This document shows, piece by piece, positions 34,833 to 44,848 of a stretch of DNA of 64,000 nt. Source of the DNA: CAVQWT01 sp963717705 (GTDB lineage: Bacteria; Pseudomonadota; Gammaproteobacteria; Burkholderiales; Casimicrobiaceae). The position numbers and the translations under genes are program-made. The DNA lies in contig CAVQWT010000008.1 of assembly GCA_963717705.1 (NCBI GenBank), forward strand, positions 1-64,000, read 5' to 3'. Numbering within the stretch: position 1 is the stretch's first letter; every line of letters starts with the position of its first letter. The notes under the pieces are model-generated. The model was not told the origin of the DNA and ran no database searches. It saw only the letters and a list, made by a program, of their open reading frames with translations.

Positions 34833-36746
34833 ATGACCGAAGCAGCCACCCTGGCCCCGGACGCCACCCGCGCACCGGCGCTGCCCACCGAACTGCGCGA
34901 GGCGGAGACGCTGACCGAGCACATCGTCGAGGTCATCAGCGACTCCGGCGAAGGCGCGCAGCGCTGCGGGCAGTCGCTCGGCGCCATCGCCGCGCGGACC
35001 GGCAACGGCATCTGGACCACCGAGATCATCCCCGCCGAGATCCAGCCGCCGGCGCGCAGCATCGCGGGCGCTTCCGGCATCCGCATCCGCATCGGCACGC
35101 GGCAGGTGACCAACGGCGGCGACGAGACCGACCTCGTCGTCGCGTTCAACGAGCAGGTGCTGCTCGGCCGGGTCCGGGCCGGCGAGCTCAAGCCCGGCGC
35201 GCAGATCCTGCTCGAGAGCATGTGGCGCGAGCACCGCGATCCCAAGATCGTCGCGTCGTACGCCGAGACCGTCGACATGCTGAAGGAGTCCGGCTTCCGC
35301 GTCTACGAGGTGCCGCTGGAGAGCGAGTGCCGCAAGCTGGTGGCCGACCCGCGCAAGGGCAAGAACATGTTCGTGCTCGGGATGCTGTGCAACATGTACA
35401 GCCTCGCCCCGAAGCTCGGCTTCGAGCAGGTCGCACTCACCTTCGGCAAGAAGGACCAGAAGGTCATCCAGGTCAACCAGGGGCTGTTCACCGCGGGCTT
35501 CGCGTGGGCCGAGCACAACCTCGACTTCAAGTACCGGATTCCCGCGGTGCGGTCGACCGAGCCGCAGATCGTCGTCAACGGCAACACCGCGCTGGCGCTG
35601 GGCGTGCTGGCGTCCGGCATGGACATCTGCGCGATGTACCCGATCACCCCGGCGACCTCGGCCTCGCACTACCTGTCCGACGTGTTCGAGCGCGTCGGCG
35701 GCGTCGTCCACCAGGCGGAGGACGAGATCGCCGCCTGCGCGTTCGCGATCGGCGCCTCCTACGCCGGCAAGTGCGCGGTGACGATCACCTCGGGCCCGGG
35801 CTACTCGCTGAAGCAGGAGGGCATCGGCCTCGCCGTCATGGCCGAGATCCCGCTGGTCGTCGTCAACGTCATGCGCGGCGGGCCGTCCACCGGCCAGCCC
35901 ACCAAGGTCGAGCAGGGCGACCTCCTCACCGCGATCTACGGCAGCCACGGCGACGCGCCGAAGGTCGTGCTGGCGGTGTCGGGGATCGAGGACTGCTTCT
36001 ACTCGATGATCACGGCGCGCAAGCTCGCCGAGACGTTCAACACCGTCGTCGTCGTGCTGTCGGACGCGAGCCTCGCGACCGCGCAGCAGCCGTTCCCGCG
36101 GCCGCAGTTCGACACCGACTGGCTCGCCCCCCCGCTCGACCAGACGCCGGTCCCCGAGGGCGTCAAGCCGTACGGCTGGGACCCCGTCACCGGCATCGCC
36201 CGCCGCTTCGTGCCGGGCCAGCCGCACGGCATGCACACGCTGACCGGCCTCGCGCACGACCGCAACAGCAAGGTCGCGTACGACCCGGAAATCAACGAGG
36301 AGGGGCTGCGCAACCGCAGCCTCAAGCTCGCCGCTCTGCAGAAGACGCTGAAGACGCCGCCGGTGTTCGGCGACCCCGAAGGCGACCTGCTGGTCGTCGG
36401 CTGGGGCAGCACCAAGGGCGTGATCGAGGAGGCGGTGGCGCGGCTGCGCGACGAGGGCCTCAAGGTCTCGTCGCTGCACCTCACGTTCATCCAGCCGATG
36501 CCGTCCGGGATCCGCGAGATCCTCAAGCGCTTCAAGCGCGTGATGACGATCGAGGCCAACTGGTCCGACCGGCTCGAGGACGAGCTGATCGACGAGGACA
36601 ACCGGCGCTATGCCGCGCTGGCGATGATGCTGCGCGCGCGGTTCCTGGTCGACGTCGACTGCTGGACCCAGTCGCGCGGCCAGCCGATCAAGCCCTCCGA
36701 GGCCGTGCGCGTGATGCGCGCCAAACTTGCCGAGCCGCTCGTCTAG
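34833..36746 (+). CDS. korA: 2-oxoacid:ferredoxin oxidoreductase alpha subunit (KorA type)
   Basis: 637 residues. The N-terminal gamma-type domain (GEGAQRCGQSLGAIAARTG, FNEQVLLGRV) is fused to the alpha domain (MYPITPATSASHYLSDVF, VHQAEDEIAACAFAIGASYA, MRGGPSTGQPT), with the C-terminal transketolase-like domain at VVGWGSTKGVIEEAV. This fused arrangement is that of KorA in two-subunit 2-oxoglutarate:ferredoxin oxidoreductases such as that of Thauera. The enzyme decarboxylates a 2-oxoacid to the acyl-CoA and reduces ferredoxin. It is 15 bp upstream of the beta subunit. The exact 2-oxoacid is inferred, not read. Confidence 0.9.
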   Translation: MTEAATLAPDATRAPALPTELREAETLTEHIVEVISDSGEGAQRCGQSLGAIAARTGNGIWTTEIIPAEIQPPARSIAGASGIRIRIGTRQVTNGGDETDLVVAFNEQVLLGRVRAGELKPGAQILLESMWREHRDPKIVASYAETVDMLKESGFRVYEVPLESECRKLVADPRKGKNMFVLGMLCNMYSLAPKLGFEQVALTFGKKDQKVIQVNQGLFTAGFAWAEHNLDFKYRIPAVRSTEPQIVVNGNTALALGVLASGMDICAMYPITPATSASHYLSDVFERVGGVVHQAEDEIAACAFAIGASYAGKCAVTITSGPGYSLKQEGIGLAVMAEIPLVVVNVMRGGPSTGQPTKVEQGDLLTAIYGSHGDAPKVVLAVSGIEDCFYSMITARKLAETFNTVVVVLSDASLATAQQPFPRPQFDTDWLAPPLDQTPVPEGVKPYGWDPVTGIARRFVPGQPHGMHTLTGLAHDRNSKVAYDPEINEEGLRNRSLKLAALQKTLKTPPVFGDPEGDLLVVGWGSTKGVIEEAVARLRDEGLKVSSLHLTFIQPMPSGIREILKRFKRVMTIEANWSDRLEDELIDEDNRRYAALAMMLRARFLVDVDCWTQSRGQPIKPSEAVRVMRAKLAEPLV

Positions 36747-36761
36747 AGCCTAAGGACTGCC

Positions 36762-37751
36762 ATGACCATGCCCGTCACCCGGACCCTGATCAAGCTGCAC
36801 GAGGCCCACCACAAGCTCGAGGACTACCAGGGCGGCGTGCCGCGCTGGTGCACCGGCTGCGGCGACAACGCGATCCTCGCCGCCGTGCAGCGCCTCTGCC
36901 GCGACGAGGACCTCGCGCCCGAGCGGACGGTGTTCGTGTCCGGCATCGGCTGCTCGTCGCGCTTCCCGCACTACATGAAGACCTATGGGTTCCACGGCAT
37001 CCACGGCCGCGCGTTCCCGATCGCGCAGGGCGTCAAGATGGCGCGCCCCGACCTGGCGGTGTTCGTCAACACCGGCGACGGCGACTGCTGCAGCATCGGC
37101 GCCGCGCACTGGATCCACGCGATCCGCTACAACACCAACCTCACGGTGATCCTGCACGACAACCACGTGTACGGGCTCACCAAGAAGCAGGCGTCGCCGA
37201 CGTCGCCGCGGGGGTTGAAGAGCAACACGACGCCGCGCGGCGCGACGCTGGAGCCGATGAATCCGCTGACGGTGACGCTGGGCGTGACCAACGCGTCGTT
37301 CGTCGCGCAGGCGGTCGACTGGATCCCCGAGCTCCTGTTCGACGTCATCAAGAAGGCCTACCACCACCGAGGCTTCTCGTTCGTGCGCATCATCCAGCGC
37401 TGCCCGGAGTTCCTGCCCAAGATGTTCGAGCCGTACCTGCACGATCCGGGCCGGACGCTGCTGCTGTCGCACCCCAACGGGCTCACGCTGTCGCCCGAAA
37501 TCTCGCGCACCTACAAGAACCAGATCGAGCACGATCCGTCGAACCTCGACCGCGCGCGCGAGATCGCGTCGTCCGAGGACCCGATCCCCGTCGGCATCCT
37601 GTATCACAACCCCGCGATCCCCTGCTACGACGACCTGCGCACGGTGAGCCCGATGCGGACCCCGGAGCAGATCCGCGCGGGGCTCGAGACCGAGCTCGAC
37701 AAGGTCACCGTGTGGCCGCAGGACGACGCCCCCGCGCGCCGGACCGCGTGA
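36762..37751 (+). CDS. korB: 2-oxoacid:ferredoxin oxidoreductase beta subunit (KorB type)
   Basis: 329 residues. WCTGCGDNAILAAVQ near residue 30 and GIGCSSRFP provide cluster cysteines, and the thiamine-diphosphate motif is NTGDGDCCSIGAAHWIHA…NLTVILHDNHVYGLTKKQ. This is the catalytic TPP/4Fe-4S subunit that pairs with the alpha subunit encoded directly upstream. At 329 residues it has the usual length. Substrate preference (2-oxoglutarate or another 2-oxoacid) cannot be settled from sequence. Confidence 0.9.
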   Translation: MTMPVTRTLIKLHEAHHKLEDYQGGVPRWCTGCGDNAILAAVQRLCRDEDLAPERTVFVSGIGCSSRFPHYMKTYGFHGIHGRAFPIAQGVKMARPDLAVFVNTGDGDCCSIGAAHWIHAIRYNTNLTVILHDNHVYGLTKKQASPTSPRGLKSNTTPRGATLEPMNPLTVTLGVTNASFVAQAVDWIPELLFDVIKKAYHHRGFSFVRIIQRCPEFLPKMFEPYLHDPGRTLLLSHPNGLTLSPEISRTYKNQIEHDPSNLDRAREIASSEDPIPVGILYHNPAIPCYDDLRTVSPMRTPEQIRAGLETELDKVTVWPQDDAPARRTA

Positions 37752-37796
37752 GCCGGCCGTCACCCGATCAACCGCAACCAGCACCGCAAGCCGCCA

Positions 37797-40066
37797 TGGA
37801 CACCGCCGCCCGATTTCACGAGCAACAGCTCTTCTTCTCCACCGGAAGACGGCACGGCGAGGGCGTCGACGCGATCGACGGCCTCGGCCTGCGGCCGGCG
37901 CTGCTGGCGCGCTACCGCGACCTCACGCGCCTGCGCTACGACTATCCGCTGGTGCTGGTCGACCGCGGGCCCGAAGCGGGCTCGATCCGCTCGCTGTCGT
38001 CGATCGTCGACGAGGCGCTGCAGGAGGTCGCGCCGCGCGGCATCGACGGCGAGCGGCTGCGCAAGCACGTGCTGCGACTGGAACGGGAAGTCCGCGCGCT
38101 CGCCGCCGCCGGCGCCGGCGGCGCGCTGACCGAATTGTGGGTCCAGGCGACCAGGCGACTGGCGGCGCCGGGCGACCCGCTGGCCGCAAGCGTGCTGACG
38201 CACATCGCCGACAAGCTCCAGCTCGACGGCGCCGTGGTCGACTGCGACCGGGCGATGCCGGCCCGCGTGCTGACCCACGCGTGGCAGGCCGAGCAGCAGC
38301 GCAAGGGCCAGGCGTTCCGGACCACCGTCGAGCGGCTGATCGTCAAGCTGACCGACATCCTGCGCGCGGCCTACATCCACTCGGAAGCGGGGCAGCGTCC
38401 CGACGCGCTGCGGGCGTCGCTGGGCGGCACGCACCGGGAGGTGTTCGACTTCGCCGTCATGTCGCGTCTGGTCGGCCGCAACACGCCGAAGGACGAGCTG
38501 CCGGCGGCACGCCGGCGCCGCATCGAGCGGGCGCTCGACGTGCTGAAGACGCAGCCGTTCTTCCCCGATCCGCGGCTGGCCGGACGGCCCGATGCCCCGG
38601 CGACGTACGGGTTCCTCTGCGACGACTGCGCGACGGCGGCGGCCGCGTTCCGCGAGCGCCTGCCGAAGCTCGCCGAGGTGGTGAAGGCGATCTCCATCGC
38701 CGAACTCGAGGTCGAAGGCGCCTACGTCGACGCCAGGCACGACCCGTTCTTCGAGCACTTCGACGACAGCGCGCTCGGCGCCGACGACGTCGGGATGTTC
38801 CCGGATTACCTGGTGTGCATTCCCGCCGACCGCAACGACGCGCCGGAGAACTCGGGGCTGATGGACCTGCTCTCCGCAGGCCTGCCGGTGAAGGTGCTCA
38901 CCGAGACGACCGACCTGCTCGAGGAAGCCTCGGTCGGGACCGGCCACTTCGCGTTCGGCGTGCGCAGCGCGCGGCTCGCGAACACGGCGACCGGCCTCGG
39001 CGGCGTGTTCGTCGTGCAGACCGCGAGCTCGAACCTTTACGCGCTGCGCGAGCGCCTCGCCAAGGCTCTCGCCCATCGCGGCGCGGGCCTCGTCTGCGTC
39101 TACGCCGGCGCGGGAGCGACCGGCGATCTGCCGGCCTACCTGACCGCCGCCGCCGCGATGGAATCGCGCGCGTTCCCGGCGTTCACCTACGACCCCTACG
39201 CCGGCGACAACCAGGCGGCGCGCTTCTCGCTCGAGGACAACCCGACCCCGGAGGCCGACTGGCCGGTCGAGCCGTTCGAGTATGCCGACGAGACTCTGCA
39301 GCGCGTGATCGAGGAGGTGCCGTTCACCGTGGCCGACTTCGTGCTGTGCGACACGCGCTACGCGGCCCACTTCGCGCGGGTGCCGCGCGAGCGGTGGAAC
39401 CCGGCGATGATCCCGGCCGACGAGTGGCTGGCGCGCGACCCCAAGAGCGCCGGCGACGCAATTCCGTTCGTGCTGGCCGTCGACCCGGAAGACAAGCTGC
39501 AGCGGGTGATCGTCGACATGCGACTGATGCAGACAGTCGGCAGGAGCCGGACATTCTGGCACCGGCTGCAGGAGCAGGGCGGCATCCACAACTCTCACGC
39601 CGAGATCCTGCTCGCCCGCGAAAAGGCCAAGTGGGACGCCGCGAAGGCGAAGGAGCTCGACGAGGCGAAGGCCGCCGGGTCCGCTGCGGCCGCGGCCGCG
39701 GGTGCTGCCGCCGGCGCGGCCACGGCGACAGCGGGTGCAGCAACGGCTGGCGCGGTGGCCGCCGGCGCGACCGCCGCGGCGGCACCCGCCGCCGAGCCCG
39801 CCGCGCCGGAACGCAACCCCGACGAGGCGTGGATCGACACCGCGCGCTGCCCGAGCTGCAACGAGTGCCAGATCATCAACGACAAGATGTTCAAGTACAA
39901 CGAGAACAAGCAGGCCTACATCGGCGACGTGCGCGCCGGGACCTTCCGCCAGATGGTCGAGGCGGCCGAAACCTGCCAGGTGTCGATCATCCACCCGGGC
40001 AAGCCGTGGAATCCGAACGAGCCCGGACTCGACGAGCTGCTGCAGCGGGCGGAGGCGTTCAAGTAG
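37797..40066 (+). CDS. Large protein with C-terminal 4Fe-4S domain, KorAB-associated
   Basis: 756 residues from ATG 37797, 45 bp after korB. I do not recognise the first ~600 residues. They are helical and charged early on, have two Cys in FLCDDCATAAAAF, then an alpha/beta part (VFVVQTASSNLYALRERLAK, GLVCVYAGAGATGDLPAYL, ESRAFPAFTYDPYAG, RFSLEDNPTPEADWP) that may be a degenerate relative of a pyruvate:ferredoxin oxidoreductase domain. An Ala-rich linker of ~60 residues (about 620-675) joins a ferredoxin-like C-terminus with CPSCNEC and, 42 residues on, CQVSIIHPG: four cysteines for one 4Fe-4S cluster. Its place as last gene of the nfn-kor operon suggests it is the electron carrier or docking subunit of KorAB. 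Confidence 0.8.
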
Positions 40067-40186
40067 CGCGAAGCGGGCTTCGTCACCCGCCCGGGTGACC
40101 CGCCGAGGCGCCGTCGCCTCCCGGCACGCCGTCCGTCCCGGGCGCAGTTCCCCGCGCCTTCGAAGTCGCCCCAATCGGTGCCTGTA

Positions 40187-40227
40187 TTGACCCGCATCAC
40201 GGTCGGCGCCGGCCGGCGCGCGACAAT
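40187..40227 (+). promoter_or_regulatory. FNR/ANR-like box upstream of the P-type ATPase
   Basis: TTGACCCGCATCAC (40187-40200) fits TTGAT-N4-ATCAA in eight of ten bases. A -10-like GACAAT lies at 40222-40227, about the class II distance. Transcription would then start only a few bases before ATG 40237, giving an almost leaderless message. No ribosome site is evident upstream of that ATG, which agrees. Confidence 0.4.
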
Positions 40228-40236
40228 GACGGCACC

Positions 40237-43047
40237 ATGGCCCCGCTGCGGGATTTTTCGCTGCCCGATGCGCATGCGCGCTCCGCGGGCGAGGTGTGCG
40301 ACGCGCTGGACGTCGACGCCCGGCGGGGACTCGCAGCCGACGAGGCCCAGGCTCGGCACCTCCGGTTCGGTCCCAACGCAATCACCCAAACGCGGCCGAT
40401 CCCGCGCTGGCGCAAGCTCCTCGCGCAGTTCGAAAGCCCGCTGGTGCTGCTGCTGCTCGCCGCGGTCGCCGTATCGTTCGGCGTGTGGGCGCTCGAACCG
40501 GGAGACAGCGCGCCGCACGAGGCGCTGACGATCCTCGCGATCGTCGCGCTCAACGCCGCGCTCGGCTACGCGCAGGAGGCGCGCGCGGAAAAGGCCGTGG
40601 CGGGACTGCAGCGGATGTCGGCGGCGACGGCGCTGGTGCTGCGCGACGGAGAGCGGTTCACCGTCCCGGCCGCCGCCGTCGTGCCAGGCGACGTCCTGCT
40701 GGTCGAGGAAGGCATGACCGTCGCCGCCGACGCGCGGGTGATCGAGTCGGTGTCGCTGAAGACCGCCGAATCCGCGCTGACCGGCGAGAGCGTTCCGATC
40801 GCCAAGCTCGAGTCGGCGGTGGCGGCCGACGCGGGGGTCGCCGACCGCTTCGACATGCTGTATGCCGGCACCGCCGTCGTCTACGGCCGCGGCCGTGCCG
40901 TCGTCGTCGCGACCGGCATGCAGACCGAGTTCGGCCGCATCGCCGGCCTGTTGCAGGCGACGCAGCCCGAGCCCACACCGCTGCAGCGCGAGCTCGATCG
41001 CCTGGGGAAGATTCTCGGCGCCATCGTCGTCGTCATCGCGGTGGTCGTCGGCGCGACGATCCTGCTGATGCAGCGCGACATCACCACCGCGGTGCTGGTC
41101 GGCGTGCTGCTGTACACGGTGTCGCTCGCCGTCTCCGCGGTGCCCGAGGGCCTCGCCGCGGTGACGACCGTCGTGCTGTCGCTGGGCATGCAGCGGATGG
41201 CGAAGCGCAATGCCATCGTTCGCCGACTGTCGGCGGTCGAGACGCTGGGCTCGGCGACGGTGATCGCCAGCGACAAGACCGGGACGCTGACGCAGAACGA
41301 GATGACGGTGCGCGCGCTGGTCACCGCATCGGGCCGCGCCGAGCTGACCGGCAGCGGGTATGCGCCGGTGGGTGAGCTGCGCGCGGGTGGCGCCCCGCTG
41401 GCCGCCGGTCCGCTGCGCACGGAGGCGCGGCGGCTGCTGGCCGCGGCTTCGCTCGCCAGCAACGCCGAGCTGGTGCTCCGCGACGGGCGCCACGAGGTGA
41501 TCGGCGATCCGACCGAGGGTGCGCTGCTGGCCGCCGCGCGCAAGGCCGGCGTCGTACCCGAGCGGCTGGCCGAGCGCTTCGGCCGCACCGGCGAGCTGCC
41601 GTTCTCGTCGGAGCGCAAGCTGATGAGCACCGCGTACGCCGACGCGCACCTCGAAGGCCAGCGGGTGCTGTTCGTCAAGGGCGCACCGGACGTGCTGCTC
41701 GCGCGCTGCCTGTTCGAACGCGTCGGTGACCGCGAGGTCCCGCTCCCCGAAGCCCGCCACGCCGCGATCCTGGGCGGGATCGATGCACTGGCGGGCGAGG
41801 CGCTGCGCACGCTGGGGGTCGCCTATCGCCGCCTGCCGGCCGGGGCGGACGAGGCGCTGGACGAGGCGGCGGAGGCGACGCTGGTCTGGCTGGGCGTCGT
41901 CGGCATGATCGACCCGCCGCGGCCCGAAGCGCGAGCCGCGGTGGCGGCCGCGCATCGGGCCGGCGTGCGCGTGCTGATGATCACCGGCGACCATCCGGCG
42001 GCCGCGACCGCCATCGCCGCCGAGCTGGGAATCGCGCCGGTCGGCGCCGCCGCGCTGACCGGACAGGCGCTGGCGACGATGGGGGAGCAGGCGCTGCGCG
42101 AAGCCGTCGGCCGCGTCACCGTCTACGCGCGGGTCGCACCCGAGCAGAAGCTCGCGATCGTCCGTGCGCTGCAGGCCAACGGCGACGTGGTCGCGATGAC
42201 CGGCGACGGCGTCAACGACGCCCCCGCCCTCAAGGCCGCCGACATCGGCATTGCGATGGGGATCACCGGCACCGACGTGTCGCGCGAGGCGGCCGACATG
42301 ATCCTCGCCGACGACAACTTCGCCACCATCGTCGCCGCGATCGAGGAAGGCCGGTCGATCTACGCCAACATCCGCAAGTTCCTGCGCTACCTGCTGTCGA
42401 CCAACCTCGGCGAAGTGCTGGTGATGTTCCTCGGCGTGGCGGCTGCGGGGGTCTTCGGCCTCGTCGCGGGCCCCGGCGAATCGCTGGTGCTGCCGCTGCT
42501 GGCCGCGATGATTCTCTGGATCAACCTCGTCACCGACGGCTTCCCGGCGCTGGCGCTGGGCGTCGACCCGCCCGACCCGGGGCTCATGAACCAGCCCCCG
42601 CGGGACCCGCACGGCGGCGTGATCACCTCGCGCATGTGGGTCGGCATCGTCGTCGCGTCGGCGGTGATGGCCGCCGGCACGCTGCTGCTGCTCGACGCCG
42701 GCATCCCGGGCGGGCTGATCGAGGGCGACGGCGACGTCCGCTACGCGCGCACGCTGGCGTTCAACGTGCTGGTGCTCTACCAGCTCGTCGACGCGGTGTG
42801 CGTGCGCTCCGACGAGGTCTCCGCCTTCGTGCGGCCGTTCGACAACGGCTGGCTCTGGGCGTCGATCGCCGGCGCGCTCGCGCTGCAGGCCGCCGTCCTG
42901 TACGTGCCGGCGCTGGCCGCGGCGTTCGGGACGGTGCCGCTGAGCGCGGCGGACTGGGGAATCTGTGCGCTGGTGGCGCTGACGGTGCTGGCGGCGCGGG
43001 AAGCGCTGAAGGCGACGTGGCGCTCCCGCGACCGCCGCCGCGGCTAG
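40237..43047 (+). CDS. P2-type cation-transporting ATPase
   Basis: 936 residues with every P-type landmark: an N-terminal cation ATPase domain (GLAADEAQARHLRFGPN), actuator loop TGES, phosphorylation site SDKTGTLTQNE with Asp346, nucleotide site FVKGAPDVLL, hinge MTGDGVNDAPALKAADIGIAMG, and ten predicted membrane spans with PEGL in the fourth. The closing stretch LWINLVTDGFPALALGVDPPD and the overall length point to the Ca2+/Mn2+-type P2 group rather than heavy-metal pumps. Ion choice is not certain. An FNR-like site precedes it. Its TAG shares the palindrome CTAG with the stop codon of the convergent fadD gene. Confidence 0.92.
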   Translation: MAPLRDFSLPDAHARSAGEVCDALDVDARRGLAADEAQARHLRFGPNAITQTRPIPRWRKLLAQFESPLVLLLLAAVAVSFGVWALEPGDSAPHEALTILAIVALNAALGYAQEARAEKAVAGLQRMSAATALVLRDGERFTVPAAAVVPGDVLLVEEGMTVAADARVIESVSLKTAESALTGESVPIAKLESAVAADAGVADRFDMLYAGTAVVYGRGRAVVVATGMQTEFGRIAGLLQATQPEPTPLQRELDRLGKILGAIVVVIAVVVGATILLMQRDITTAVLVGVLLYTVSLAVSAVPEGLAAVTTVVLSLGMQRMAKRNAIVRRLSAVETLGSATVIASDKTGTLTQNEMTVRALVTASGRAELTGSGYAPVGELRAGGAPLAAGPLRTEARRLLAAASLASNAELVLRDGRHEVIGDPTEGALLAAARKAGVVPERLAERFGRTGELPFSSERKLMSTAYADAHLEGQRVLFVKGAPDVLLARCLFERVGDREVPLPEARHAAILGGIDALAGEALRTLGVAYRRLPAGADEALDEAAEATLVWLGVVGMIDPPRPEARAAVAAAHRAGVRVLMITGDHPAAATAIAAELGIAPVGAAALTGQALATMGEQALREAVGRVTVYARVAPEQKLAIVRALQANGDVVAMTGDGVNDAPALKAADIGIAMGITGTDVSREAADMILADDNFATIVAAIEEGRSIYANIRKFLRYLLSTNLGEVLVMFLGVAAAGVFGLVAGPGESLVLPLLAAMILWINLVTDGFPALALGVDPPDPGLMNQPPRDPHGGVITSRMWVGIVVASAVMAAGTLLLLDAGIPGGLIEGDGDVRYARTLAFNVLVLYQLVDAVCVRSDEVSAFVRPFDNGWLWASIAGALALQAAVLYVPALAAAFGTVPLSAADWGICALVALTVLAAREALKATWRSRDRRRG

Positions 43048-44729
43048 GGCTTCGGCGAATCGACCAGCAATCGCCGCAGCACCTTGCCGATCGGCGTCTT
43101 GGGCAGCGAGTCGCGGAACTCGACGTGGCGCGGGATCTTGTACCCCGTGAGGTGGTTCTTGCAGTGGTCGATCACCGCGTCCTTGGTGAGGCCCGGGTCC
43201 TTGCGGACGATCACCACCTTCAACGCCTCGCCCGACTTCGCGTCCGGCACGCCGACGGCGCCGCATTCGAGCACGCCCGGATGCGCGGCGATCACGCTCT
43301 CGATCTCGTTCGGGTAGACGTTGAAGCCCGACACCAGGATCATGTCCTTCTTGCGGTCGGTGATGGTGAAGTAGCCCTCGGCGTTGACGTTGCCGACGTC
43401 GCCGGTCTTGAGCCAGCCGTCGCGCATCACATTGGCGGTTTCCTCCGGGTGGTTCCAGTAGCCCTTCATCACCTGCGGGCCGCGGACGCAGATTTCGCCG
43501 GTGTGCTGCTCGATGTCGCCCAGGCCGGTCCACGGGTGCAGCTCGTTGAAGTCGTCGTCGCGGATCGACATCTCGGTCGACGGCACCGGCAGGCCGATGG
43601 TGCCGTTCCACGGTGCGCCGAGAGGCACGCAGCACACCCCGGGCGACGTCTCCGTCAGCCCGTAGGCCTCGGTGATGCCGCGGCCCGTCACCTGCAGCCA
43701 GCGCTCGGCGACGGGCTTCTGCACCGCGGCGCCGCCGCCGACCGTCACCTTGAGCGCGGAAAAGTCGAGCTTGTCGAATCCGGGCGTGTTGAGCAGGCCG
43801 TTGAACAGCGTGTTGACGCCGGTGATGACGCTGAACTTCCACTGCCCCAGCTCCTTGACGAAGCCGGGGAGGTCGCGCGGATTGGTGATCAGCACGATGA
43901 GGCTGCCCCACTTCATGAACGCCAGCGTCGAGGTGAGGCAGAAGATGTGGTACATCGGCAGCGGCGCGACGGCGATCTCGGTGCCTTCCTTGAAGCTTCC
44001 CGAGATCCACACGCCGACCTGCTCGAGGTTGGCGAGGATGTTGCGATGGGTGAGCATCGCGCCTTTCGAGACGCCAGTCGTGCCGCCGGTGTACTGCAGG
44101 AACGCGAGGTCCTCGCGCGCCGGCGACACCGGCCGGAACGTGCCCGCGGCGCCGCGCGCGAGCGCCTTGCGGAAAGTGATCGCGCCGTCGATGCGCCACG
44201 CGGGCACGACCTTCTTGACCCGCTTCAGGACGAGGTTGACGACCAGGCGCTTGGGCATCGGCAGCAGGTCGCCGATCTGCGTCGTGACCACGTGCTCGAC
44301 CGGCGTGGTGGCCAGCACCTGCTGCAGGACGCTGGCGAAATTCTCGACCACGACGATCGCCTTCGCGCCCGAGTCATTGAGCTGGTGCTGCAGCTCGCGC
44401 GGGGTGTACAGCGGATTGACGTTCACCACCGTCATGCCCGCGCGCAGGATGCCGAACAGCGCGATCGGATACTGCAGGACGTTCGGCGCCATCACCGCGA
44501 CGCGATCGCCCGTGGCCATCCCCGGCAACCCCTGCAGGAACGTCGCGAACTCGCGCGACAGCCGGTCGAGCTCGCCGTAGCTGATGGTGCGGCCGAGATT
44601 GTGGAACGCCGGCTTGTCGGCGAACTTCGCCGCCACCTTTTCGAACAGGTCGGGCAGCGACTGGTACTGGTCCGGGTTGATCTCGGCGGGGATGCCGGTC
44701 GGGTAATTCTTGAGCCACGTCTTTTCCAT
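43044..44729 (-). CDS. fadD: Long-chain fatty acid-CoA ligase
   Basis: 561 residues from ATG 44729 with GAGGAGG upstream. AMP-forming ligase motifs are LQYTGGTTGVSKGAMLTHRN (P-loop-like), EAYGLTETSP, GEICVRGPQVMKGYWN, WLKTGD, and the C-terminal DRKKDMILVSGFNVYPNEIE and PIGKVLRR catalytic Lys. Length and order match FadD of proteobacteria. It activates long-chain fatty acids to acyl-CoA at the inner membrane for beta-oxidation. It is convergent with the P-type ATPase gene, ending on the same CTAG. No other beta-oxidation gene is in the window. Confidence 0.92.
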   Translation of the reverse strand: MEKTWLKNYPTGIPAEINPDQYQSLPDLFEKVAAKFADKPAFHNLGRTISYGELDRLSREFATFLQGLPGMATGDRVAVMAPNVLQYPIALFGILRAGMTVVNVNPLYTPRELQHQLNDSGAKAIVVVENFASVLQQVLATTPVEHVVTTQIGDLLPMPKRLVVNLVLKRVKKVVPAWRIDGAITFRKALARGAAGTFRPVSPAREDLAFLQYTGGTTGVSKGAMLTHRNILANLEQVGVWISGSFKEGTEIAVAPLPMYHIFCLTSTLAFMKWGSLIVLITNPRDLPGFVKELGQWKFSVITGVNTLFNGLLNTPGFDKLDFSALKVTVGGGAAVQKPVAERWLQVTGRGITEAYGLTETSPGVCCVPLGAPWNGTIGLPVPSTEMSIRDDDFNELHPWTGLGDIEQHTGEICVRGPQVMKGYWNHPEETANVMRDGWLKTGDVGNVNAEGYFTITDRKKDMILVSGFNVYPNEIESVIAAHPGVLECGAVGVPDAKSGEALKVVIVRKDPGLTKDAVIDHCKNHLTGYKIPRHVEFRDSLPKTPIGKVLRRLLVDSPKP

Positions 44730-44848
44730 CACCGCCTCCTCAGCTGTTGTTATCTTTCCGCTACGTGCACCGGACGCCCCGGCATGCGCCGCCGGCGCCG
44801 CTCGCCGGCGTGCGGGCGCGACCGCGGGTCGGGTGGCCCGATTGCGCG

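Noticed and set aside
35222..37796. Open frame continuing leftwards from the 756-residue protein through korA and korB
   Set aside because: It is a shadow of korA/korB in another frame. The real start is ATG 37797 after korB; GC-rich sequence keeps alternative frames open.
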